Shown here piece by piece: positions 24,066 through 34,895 of a stretch of 64,000 bases of DNA. The stretch's first letter is position 1, and the number at the start of each line of letters is the position of its first letter. The stretch is taken from positions 37,172,066 through 37,236,065 of the forward strand of contig OZ007579.1 in NCBI GenBank assembly GCA_963931925.1, given 5' to 3'. Both the position numbers and the translations under genes were made by a program. Below the pieces are notes generated by a model, which was not told the origin of the DNA, made no database searches, and was given only the letters and a program-made list of their open reading frames with translations. This DNA is from Onchidella celtica. Its lineage: Eukaryota; Mollusca; Gastropoda; Systellommatophora; Onchidiidae.

Positions 24066-27000
24066 TTTGGCATTTTATTTCTCAGGTTTGGCTTTGCTAC
24101 ACACAACTTTTTCTTTTTGCATTTTATTTCTCAGGTTAGGCTTTGCTACACACAACTTTTTCTTTTTGCATTTTATTTCTCAGGTTAGGCTTTGCTACAC
24201 ACAACTTTTTCTTTTTGCATTTTATTTCTCAGGTTAGGCTTTGCTACACACAACTTTTTCTTTTTGCATTTTATTTCTCAGGTTAGGCTTTGCTACACAC
24301 AACTTTTTCTTTTGGCATTTTATTTCTCAGGTTAGGCTTTGCTACACACAACGTTTTCTTTTTGCATTTTATTTCTCAGGTTAGGCTTTGCTACACACAA
24401 CTTTTTCTTTTTGCATTTTATTTCTCAGGTTAGGCTTTGCTACACACAACTTTTTCTTTTTGCATTTTATTTCTCAGGTTAGGCTTTGCTACACACAACT
24501 TTTTCTTTTTGCATTTTATTTCTCAGGTTAGGCTTTGCTACACACAACTTTTTCTTTTTGCATTTTATTTCTCAGGTTAGGCTTTGCTACACACAACTTT
24601 TTCTTTTTGCATTTTATTTCTCAGGTTAGGCTTTGCTACACACAACTTTTTCTTTTTGCATTTTATTTCTCAGATTAGGCTTTGCTACACACAACTTTTT
24701 CTTTTTGCATTTTATTTCTCAGGTTAGGCTTTGCTACACACAACTTTTTCTTTTTGCATTTTATTTCTCAGGTTAGGCTTTGCTACACACAACTTTTTCT
24801 TTTTGCATTTTATTTCTCAGGTTAGGCTTTGCTACACACAACTTTTTCTTTTTGCATTTTATTTCTCAGGTTAGGCTTTGCTACACACAACTTTTTCTTT
24901 TTGCATTTTATTTCTCAGGTTAGGCTTTGCTACACACAACTTTTTCTTTTTGCATTTTATTTCTCAGGTTAGGCTTTGCTACACACAACTTTTTCTTTTG
25001 GCATTTTATTTCTCAGGTTAGGCTTTGCTACACACAACTTTTCTTTTTGCATTTTATTTCTCAGGTTAGGCTTTGCTACACACAACTTTTTCTTTTTGCA
25101 TTTTATTTCTCAGGTTAGGCTTTGCTACACACAACTTTTTCTTTTTGCATTTTATTTCTCAGGTTAGGCTTTGCTACACACAACATTTTCTTTTTGCATT
25201 TTATTTCTCAGGTTAGGCTTTGCTACACACAACTTTTTCTTTTTGCATTTTATTTCTCAGGTTAGGCTTTGCTACACACAACATTTTCTTTTTGCATTTT
25301 ATTTCTCAGGTTAGGCTTTGCTACACACAACTTTTTCTTTTGGCATTTTATTTCTCAGGTTAGGCTTTGCTACACACAACTTTTTCTTTTTGCATTTTAT
25401 TTCTCAGGTTAGGCTTTGCTACACACAACTTTTTCTTTTGGCATTTTATTTCTCAGGTTAGGCTTTGCTACACACAACTTTTTCTTTTTGCATTTTATTT
25501 CTCAGGTTAGGCTTTGCTACACACAACTTTTTCTTTTTGCATTTTATTTCTCAGGTTAGGCTTTGCTACACACAACTTTTTCTTTTTGCATTTTATTTCT
25601 CAGGTTAGGCTTTGCTACACACAACTTTTTCTTTTTGCATTTTATTTCTCAGGTTAGGCTTTGCTACACACAACTTTTTCTTTTTGCATTTTATTTCTCA
25701 GGTTAGGCTTTGCTACACACAACTTTTTCTTTTTGCATTTTATTTCTCAGGTTAGGCTTTGCTACACACAACTTTTTCTTTTTGCATTTTATTTCTCAGG
25801 TTAGGCTTTGCTACACACAACTTTTTCTTTTTGCATTTTATTTCTCAGGTTAGGCTTTGCTACACACAACTTTTTCTTTTTGCATTTTATTTCTCAGGTT
25901 AGGCTTTGCTACACACAACTTTTTCTTTTTGCATTTTATTTCTCAGGTTAGGCTTTGCTACACACAACTTTTTCTTTTTGCATTTTATTTCTCAGGTTAG
26001 GCTTTGCTACACACAACTTTTTCTTTTTGCATTTTATTTCTCAGGTTAGGCTTTGCTACACACAACTTTTTCTTTTTGCATTTTATTTCTCAGGTTAGGC
26101 TTTGCTACACACAACTTTTTCTTTTTGCATTTTATTTCTCAGGTTAGGCTTTGCTACACACAACTTTTTCTTTTTGCATTTTATTTCTCAGGTTAGGCTT
26201 TGCTACACACAACTTTTTCTTTTTGCATTTTATTTCTCAGGTTAGGCTTTGCTACACACAACTTTTTCTTTTTGCATTTTATTTCTCAGGTTAGGCTTTG
26301 CTACACACAACTTTTTCTTTTTGCATTTTATTTCTCAGGTTAGGCTTTGCTACACACAACTTTTTCTTTTTGCATTTTATTTCTCAGGTTAGGCTTTGCT
26401 ACACACAACTTTTTCTTTTGGCATTTTATTTCTCAGGTTAGGCTTTGCTACACACAACTTTTTCTTTTGGCATTTTATTTCTCAGGTTAGGCTTTGCTAC
26501 ACACAACTTTTTCTTTTTGCATTTTATTTCTCAGGTTAGGCTTTGCTACACACAACTTTTTCTTTTTGCATTTTATTTCTCAGGTTAGGCTTTGCTACAC
26601 ACAACTTTTTCTTTTTGCATTTTATTTCTCAGGTTAGGCTTTGCTACACACAACTTTTTCTTTTTGCATTTTATTTCTCAGGTTAGGCTTTGCTACACAC
26701 AACTTTTTCTTTTGGCATTTTATTTCTCAGGTTAGGCTTTGCTACACACAACTTTTTCTTTTGGCATTTTATTTCTCAGGTTAGGCTTTGCTACACACAA
26801 CTTTTTCTTTTTGCATTTTATTTCTCAGGTTAGGCTTTGCTACACACAACTTTTTCTTTTTGCATTTTATTTCTCAGGTTAGGCTTTGCTACACACAACT
26901 TTTTCTTTTTGCATTTTATTTCTCAGGTTAGGCTTTGCTACACACAACTTTTTCTTTTTGCATTTTATTTCTCAGGTTAGGCTTTGCTACACACAACTTT

Positions 27001-28431
27001 TTCTTTTGGCATTTTATTTCTCAGGTTAGGCTTTGCTACACACAACTTTTTCTTTTGGCATTTTATTTCTCAGGTTAGGCTTTGCTACACACAACTTTTT
27101 CTTTTTGCATTTTATTTCTCAGGTTAGGCTTTGCTACACACAACTTTTTCTTTTTGCATTTTATTTCTCAGGTTAGGCTTTGCTACACACAACTTTTTCT
27201 TTTTGCATTTTATTTCTCAGGTTAGGCTTTGCTACACACAACTTTTTCTTTTTGCATTTTATTTCTCAGGTTAGGCTTTGCTACACACAACTTTTTCTTT
27301 TTGCATTTTATTTCTCAGGTTAGGCTTTGCTACACACAACTTTTTCTTTTTGCATTTTATTTCTCAGGTTAGGCTTTGCTACACACAACTTTTTCTTTTT
27401 GCATTTTATTTCTCAGGTTAGGCTTTGCTACACACAACTTTTTCTTTTTGCATTTTATTTCTCAGGTTAGGCTTTGCTACACACAACTTTTTCTTTTTGC
27501 ATTTTATTTCTCAGGTTAGGCTTTGCTACACACAACTTTTTCTTTTTGCATTTTATTTCTCAGGTTAGGCTTTGCTACACACAACTTTTTCTTTTTGCAT
27601 TTTATTTCTCAGGTTAGGCTTTGCTACACACAACTTTTTCTTTTTGCATTTTATTTCTCAGGTTAGGCTTTGCTACACACAACTTTTTCTTTTGGCATTT
27701 TATTTCTCAGGTTAGGCTTTGCTACACACAACTTTTTCTTTTGGCATTTTATTTCTCAGGTTAGGCTTTGCTACACACAACTTTTTCTTTTTGCATTTTA
27801 TTTCTCAGGTTAGGCTTTGCTACACACAACTTTCTCTTTTTGCATTTTATTTCTCAGGTTAGGCTTTGCTACACACAACTTTTTCTTTTTGCATTTTATT
27901 TCTCAGGTTAGGCTTTGCTACACACAACTTTTTCTTTTTGCATTTTATTTCTCAGGTTAGGCTTTGCTACACACAACTTTTTCTTTTGGCATTTTATTTC
28001 TCAGGTTAGGCTTTGCTACACACAACTTTTTCTTTTGGCATTTTATTTCTCAGGTTAGGCTTTGCTACACACAACTTTTTCTTTTTGCATTTTATTTCTC
28101 AGGTTAGGCTTTGCTACACACAACTTTTTCTTTTTGCATTTTATTTCTCAGGTTAGGCTTTGCTACACACAACTTTTTCTTTTTGCATTTTATTTCTCAG
28201 GTTAGGCTTTGCTACACACAACTTTTTCTTTTTGCATTTTATTTCTCAGGTTAGGCTTTGCTACACACAACTTTTTCTTTTGGCATTTTATTTCTCAGGT
28301 TAGGCTTTGCTACACACAACTTTTTCTTTTGGCATTTTATTTCTCAGGTTAGGCTTTGCTACACACAACTTTTTCTTTTTGCATTTTATTTCTCAGGTTA
28401 GGCTTTGCTACACACAACTTTTTCTTTTTGC
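24066..28431 (+). repeat. 49-bp minisatellite, about 89 copies
   Basis: The unit reads TTTTCTTTTTGCATTTTATT then TCTCAGGTTAGGCTTTGC then TACACACAACT, 49 bp. Copies are almost identical. The main variants are TTTTGGCATT for TTTTTGCATT (often in adjacent pairs), ACGTTT/ACATTT and one lost T near 25040. Each unit contains a pyrimidine tract followed by CAG/GTTAGG. There is no long ORF, because 49 is not a multiple of 3 and stops occur. Confidence 0.97.
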
Positions 28432-29251
28432 CAGTTATGGTCATGAATTGAAGAAGTTTTGGTTCCTCTATTTTCTTTTCAATAACGATAACAACAACAA
28501 CAAAAACTTGTAAGAATATAATTATACAAATCAGATGCTCTGTATCTCGTGAAACAAATCAACTAGTCCAATTAGCATGCAGAATACAGAGCAATGCATG
28601 GCGGTCTAAATATCAATTTTGGTGGCGTAAAAATCTTTTTTTTTTTTTGCGTATTCCCCCCCCCCCTCCCCCACCACCACAACAGCTACCCCAAACAATC
28701 GGTTTGTTTTGGTTTGACATTCTGGAGCTTGTTCTCTTAGGAAATTTTATATTTTATTTAATGTTTCGTCAGCGTGTTGCCAGGCATCACAGGCATAGGG
28801 ACAATTGAGAGAGAAACAATTTACAGCTCACAAATGAGGCCATGAAAAGAGAATCCCAGTTTGCTTCTATATAAAGTTTGGTTACACAACCCGGAGGGAA
28901 ATCCAATGCAGTTTAGATCTGTGAAAATAAAATTGGTTATTTGTAAATATGCACAAATTCTTGTAAAATTCTGTTTTTCCCATCTTTTGTGACGCATTTC
29001 CATGTTTTGTTCTCCAAAAGTTTCAGTTGTTCTTTTTGTTTTTTATAATTGTATTTGCACCCAAAATTAGCACTGCTCTTTGTGCAAACGAATCAAACTT
29101 CCTCATATATAATTAAAATCAATTTTGCACACAAATGTGCGAGATTTGATATTAGAACATTGGTTATCCATGACTGTATTCAGGTTGTTTGTTTTGCTTA
29201 ACTTCCACGTCTCCGAAATGACTGATAACCCATTTTATTTAGTCTTACACA
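28432..29251. other. no gene; right flank of the 49-bp array
   Basis: The first 20 bp (CTTTTTGCCAGTTATGGTCA) still resemble the dispersed repeat that may have seeded the array. The rest is AT-rich with a C-run at about 28657. Confidence 0.5.
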
Positions 29252-29481
29252 TCGGGACCTTAGTTCTTGTTTGTGCCAACTCCACTTTTTGCAGGACTGA
29301 GAAATTCGACATTGAACGTATACGGCTTTTGCATTAAGTTAAGGATTTAGACTCTATCGGAACTGTTAAACAGCTTGGTAAGTGCCACAACGCATTTTAA
29401 AACTCGTTGTCAGAGCATGCTTTTGTTATATACCTCTTCTACATACTAAACGATCGCCAGTGTTTCGAGAACTAAGATCGC
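29252..29481. mobile_element. TCGCGAC-type MITE, opposite orientation
   Basis: The sequence TCGGGACCTTAGTTCTTGTT at the left and AACTAAGATCGCAA at the right, with the family interior reversed (GAAATTCGACATTGAACG, AACAGCTTGGTAAGTGCCA). Confidence 0.65.
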
Positions 29482-29884
29482 AACATGCTCATTTTGAGCA
29501 CTCATCAAAGAGTTTATAATAAAGCTAGAGGTAAGACTCGGTCACGTCACATAGCCGCAAATATAAAGCCCGGCAGCCATCTTTGCTTACGGCAAGCGAC
29601 TGCAAACACGGTGTCAAGGCCAGTGCTAACGAAAGTAGATTTTGTCGGAAGGTCTCAGTATTTTATTCTTGTTCATTCCCCTTCAGAGATGGAGGTTCTA
29701 ATTCATCCGTACATTTTGTATTTTGTCATAATTCATAATGTTTGTTTTTCTTCTTTTGGTGGGATTACATTTTTTACATTTTCGTGGTTCACCCAATCCA
29801 TAAATTAAGTCTGCGCATTACTACTGTAATCCCCGTTCAAACAATCTGAAAGACCGTATTATTTTAGGCTTGGATTTGTTTACT

Positions 29885-29985
29885 TTAGCCGTACTGTCTA
29901 GGCCGAAGCAGGCTTGCCGTAAGTTGGCTTTACTTTATCCGTACTGTCTAGGTCGAGGCAGGCTTGCCGTAAGTTGGCCGCCATC
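29885..29985 (+). repeat. direct duplication of about 51 bp
   Basis: CCGTACTGTCTAGGYCGARG then CAGGCTTGCCGTAAGTTGG occurs twice back to back. Confidence 0.8.
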
Positions 29986-30176
29986 TTTACTTCACTTACC
30001 GACGACGCCACGCGGAGACTTGCGTAGTGCTAGTCTGACCTCTAGCTATATATAACCTCTTTGGCACTCATAACAATGGCGTTGCTAAGAGATGCTTTGC
30101 AAAGCATCGTGGTTACGTCACAGTTTTGCTGATTATGTGACTGCAAACAGATGCTAATGGCAATGCTTGAGGTGAG

Positions 30177-30433
30177 TATAGGAAACGGGATTGAATGACA
30201 CAATTACTATATTTAAATTTACCGACGACGTCATGGGACATTCGAACTTTCAACGTGGTGGTTAAGCACAGTTTTTATGGACTTTGTAAGGGCGATTCGA
30301 GGCACAAAGATCAACTGCACATGAAAAGTGTGTACAAAGTCCACAACTGTGCTTAACCGCCGCGTTGAACAGTTCGAATGTCCCATGACGTAAATCTAAA
30401 TATAGTTACTGTGTCATTCAATCCCGTTCCCTA
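30177..30433. mobile_element. foldback MITE, copy 2
   Basis: Highly similar to the copy at 11404-11663 over its full length, including arms and centre. The left flank keeps TA and the right flank reads GA, so one side of the target duplication appears mutated. Confidence 0.8.
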
Positions 30434-30856
30434 GACATTTGCGGGTAGGGGTGGAGGATCAGTGCTTAACTGAAGTGCACGATGGAGCTCGTACCCGGAA
30501 GCAGTGGGTTGTTCCCGTTTTTCTGTCTCACTCTGCCATTGGCGGGTTGAGTTCTGAGTTTAAGTTTGAGTTATGATTTCGGGGAGAGTACTTTGCCCCG
30601 ATAATACGTTAACAGTCACACTGTGCTAGGAAAAAGCCAGATGATAGACAGAATGTAACAGAATGATAGGACAGAAGGAGGGCAGAATAGGGAGGAACGT
30701 TTGCCATGTCAGCAATGCATTTAATCTTTTCAAGGTTTCACAGGTCTTTAGTGACTCAAATTAATCTTCTGTCGTCTTTTATTGTCATCTAGATTTTTTA
30801 TTCTGTAGTTTTGTTGTTATTTGTTGCCACGTAAGACTTTGCAAAATGCGCCCTCA

Positions 30857-30889
<33 letters not shown>

Positions 30890-30890
30890 C

Positions 30891-30934
<44 letters not shown>

Positions 30935-31378
30935 AGTTTTCTCTCTCTCCACCCCTGTCTTGCTCTTTTTCCATCTCTCTCTCCCTCGCTCTCGCATTCT
31001 ATCCGTCCCTATCTTTCGTGCTCTCTATCTCTCCTTCCACCCCTCTCTTGCTTTCTATCTTTCTCTCCCACTTCCTTATTTTCTCCGTTCCCGTCTTTCA
31101 TGCTCTCTCTCTCTCTCTCTCTTGCCATTTATCCCTCTCTCTCTCTCATTTTCTCCGTCCCTGTCTTTCATGCCCCCTCTCTCTCTCTCTTTCTCTCTCC
31201 ATCCCTCTCTTGCTTTCTATCTCTCTCCCTCACTTTCTCATTTTCTCGGTCTTTTGCGCTCTCTCTCTCTCCCTCCCTCCCGCTCTTCCTCCTGTCCCTC
31301 ATTCCCTCCCTCCCTGTCTATGTTGCTCTCGCTCTTTCCCTCTCCCTCCCCCGCCCTCCAGCTCTCTCTATCTTACCA
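30857..31378 (+). repeat. CT-rich low-complexity region
   Basis: Perfect CT runs mixed with CCCTCTCTTGCTTTCTATC-type phrases that repeat irregularly with a period near 60 bp. The long serine/leucine frames here are not credible genes. Confidence 0.92.
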
Positions 31379-31542
31379 CATTTCATCCCTCCACGGTGTT
31401 AGCAGCGAGCTGAACATGGCGCCTTTAATCCATGTATGTGCTTGTAATGTAAAAATAATACAGCAGAAAAATGTACAATGCGGTGGTCAATGAGACAGAA
31501 AAGTGGTCAGACCTCACGGAGATGGCACTGAAATGGCTAAAC

Positions 31543-32754
31543 CAGCGTTTCTCAAACTTTTTCAGACAATCGCCTCCATAGGTCCCAAACTCTCTCTCAT
31601 GACCCCCCCCCCCCCACTCCTCCCCCTTTCCCCCAAACTTCACTCCACAGCACCCACCCCCATCACGCACAGGTAGACATATAAGTCTATTTTCTCTAGA
31701 TAAAGAAGGAAAATTAATATCAAATGATAAGCATTGTGTTAATAAACATTGTAATTTCTATGTTGCACTGACCGACATGCAATTTCAGTATAACTAATGT
31801 GATGTAAAAAGTTGTCATTCTTAAGCAAATATATGAATCCAGACAATTTTGCATTTCTAAGCTCAGCATTGGATGTATATCACAAACAAACCATCAGAGT
31901 ATATGTTAGAAGTGTAAATATGCACTTTTAAAGCCTCCTAGAGTAACAGACAGGGATTTGGCTAAAATTTGAAAAATGCCCATATGACTCCACAAGTACT
32001 TAGACAACATACAAATCACAGTTATTTTTTTTAAGCTTTACTAAATACAACAGACATGTTGATTAATTATTCATTATAAAGAAAAAGAAATTATTCCTTA
32101 CCAAACTAGATGAGGCACCCGGCATTATCAGGGATAAACCTGTGAACCCACCCTTCTGTCTCTGTCTCTCTCTTTTTGGTCTTGAAAGCTTCCCATATTC
32201 TAGTCTAACTACAAATTTCATGCGCACCAGAGCACTAGGCACTCTTTTCTGGCAAGGAATTGCGCACACAGGATTGAACGCGTATTAATATCGTTTCCGG
32301 TGCCACTGGCTTACTACAAGGAGCCAACAGAAGGTTCATTGTATTTTACATTTTTACGACTTTTTATTTAAAAGTACCTGAAACTTGAATCAACACAAAT
32401 GGTCGATACAAATGCTTTTGGGCTGGATTAGTTGGACACTTAAAAAATTAATTTTATAATTATTGAAACGATCATTTAGGCTGCAGCTTCGAGCAATAAA
32501 AAAAAAAAAGAAAAAAAGACCGAAATAGCACCACAATGTATTACTCCCGTCACTATTTTCTTTTTTATAACAAGATGCGTAAAATATTTGCCCCCAAATC
32601 GTCCATATTTTATATTTTCGTCTGCCTAATCGCCCCCCCCCCTTCTCCACACGTCATTTCCGCTCCCTTGTCGGCCTTTTCTTCGCTTTCGCCCCCCTGG
32701 AATTCAACCCCCCACCCCCCACTGGAATCGGTATGCCCGGGTTGAGAACCACTA
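31543..32754. mobile_element. hAT element with perfect 8-bp target duplication
   Basis: Left end CAGCGTTTCTCAAACTTTTT and right end (reverse complement) TAGTGGTTCTCAACC match the classic hAT terminus (CAGTGGTTCTCAAxC). GGCTAAAC occurs at both 31535-31542 and 32755-32762. The 1.2-kb interior has C-rich runs near both ends and no transposase frame. A segment of it (32063-32480) recurs in reverse at 41600-41960. Confidence 0.88.
32063..32480 (+). repeat. dispersed repeat G inside a hAT element
   Basis: CGTATTAATATCGTTTCCGG, then GGCTGGATTAGTTGGACACT. The reverse complement occurs at 41600-41960. Confidence 0.65.
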
Positions 32755-33158
32755 GGCTAAACCATCAAATAGTGCATTAGATGGAATCTACACCACATTG
32801 CCATGGTCCTGCCGTTTTGGATTTAGCAAATGCACTTGAAAGCTTTTACGTTGGCACGCCCATCATAATTGATCAGAGATATTATCTCATGCCTAAAACA
32901 TTACCATCCTGTTTGTTTGCTTTTCAATTTGAACTCACCGAATCACTCAAGGCAGGTTGATTTTTAAAAAAGCAAACAATCAAATAAATGGCTCAGTTTG
33001 TGTAAATAATTGGACAGTTTTTGTGGTTACGTTGGTCAAAGTTTACAAACGTTTCAGAGCAGTTTACTTAGATCTGTTGCTGTCACTGGTGGTTACATCG
33101 AAAGTTCTACATTGGCTGTTTAGGTTACTTAGATATAGCGATTACGTACCTTTTACAA

Positions 33159-33472
<314 letters not shown>

Positions 33473-33721
33473 ATATGCTCTTTTAATGTATGGAAGCTGA
33501 GAGCAAGAAAGTACGACAGAGGTAGTCTAGCATAAAGTGAAACAATATTGTATCAACTCTAATATTTTACCAGAGAAGAAGATTTGGGGGGCAAGAATGA
33601 AAGGGACCATAGCATGTATTTCCGTTTCTGTACAATGTGAAATATTGTTTTTCCAATAAGATATTGTACGGGTACATTTGACATGTATTTAATGGAAATA
33701 AACAAATTTGATATAAATGTA

Positions 33722-34060
<339 letters not shown>

Positions 34061-34536
34061 CGTCCGCCTGTCTGTCTATCGGTCGGTCGGTCTATTTTAC
34101 TCACCTCCTTAATGCCTTTCGCCTTTCTCGTTAACTGTGCAGATCCAAAAAAATCGAGTGAGCACGTTATTAAATTGAACACAAACGTTGAGACACTCCT
34201 CACAAGTTTCATTCACAAAAGCTGATACAATCAACAGTGGAAGGCGTACTGATATTGTGATAGGCAGACTGGCATTGGTCCCACTCACTGCTATAGGAAT
34301 TGGCGGGGCTGAGACTTGTGACAGGAGCCACTCATTGCTGAGCATTTCTTGCATGCTGAATGTCACAGTTGAGTTAGTGAGCAGGAGAATGTTCTGTGTT
34401 TTTGACTTAGCGGTTTTGACACTTGGAAGTGATCATTTATTGAAATCTTGACAAAATGTGTATGTGTGTATGTTAAGGGCAGGGGTGGGGGCAGGAACGG
34501 TTGGGACGGGATTGGTTGAGGCTGGGACGAAACGAG

Positions 34537-34650
34537 TGAGTGAGGGAGAGAGTGAGTGAGTGAGTGAGTGAGTGAGTGAGTGAGTGAGTGAGTGAGTGAG
34601 TGAGTGAGTGAGTGAGTGAATAAGAGAGTGAGTGAATAAGAGAGTGAGTG
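34537..34650 (+). repeat. (GAGT)n microsatellite
   Basis: About 17 GAGT units, then GAATAAGAGAGTGAGT repeated twice. Confidence 0.95.
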
Positions 34651-34683
34651 AAAATGATGGAGGTAATGACAGACATACTGTTG

Positions 34684-34735
34684 ATCATGATGATGATGAT
34701 GAGGATGATAATGATGATGGTGACGATGATGATGA
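34684..34735 (+). repeat. (GAT)n-rich stretch
   Basis: ATGATGATGATGATGAGGAT and continuing imperfect GAT units. Confidence 0.85.
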
Positions 34736-34804
34736 AAAGAAGATGCGAGACCTGTTAGAGATTAAGATTAATATGATTAACAATACCTTAACATAAAAAA
34801 ATGA

Positions 34805-34811
<7 letters not shown>

Positions 34812-34879
<68 letters not shown>
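34812..34879 (+). repeat. (CT)n microsatellite at the LINE 5' edge
   Basis: A pure CT run ending 17 bp before the LINE start codon. It is open in the LINE reading frame. Confidence 0.97.
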
Positions 34880-34884
<5 letters not shown>

Positions 34885-34895
34885 CCCTAAAAATC

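Noticed and set aside
24066..28431. TTAGGC in each 49-bp unit as nematode-type telomere repeat
   Set aside because: It occurs once per 49 bp inside a longer unit, not as tandem hexamers.
24066..28431. CRISPR-like array
   Set aside because: There are no unique spacers between repeats; units are head-to-tail and the genome is animal.
30821..31493. Long Ser/Leu-rich ORFs as secreted or membrane proteins
   Set aside because: They come from CT-rich low-complexity DNA, with several frames open at once.
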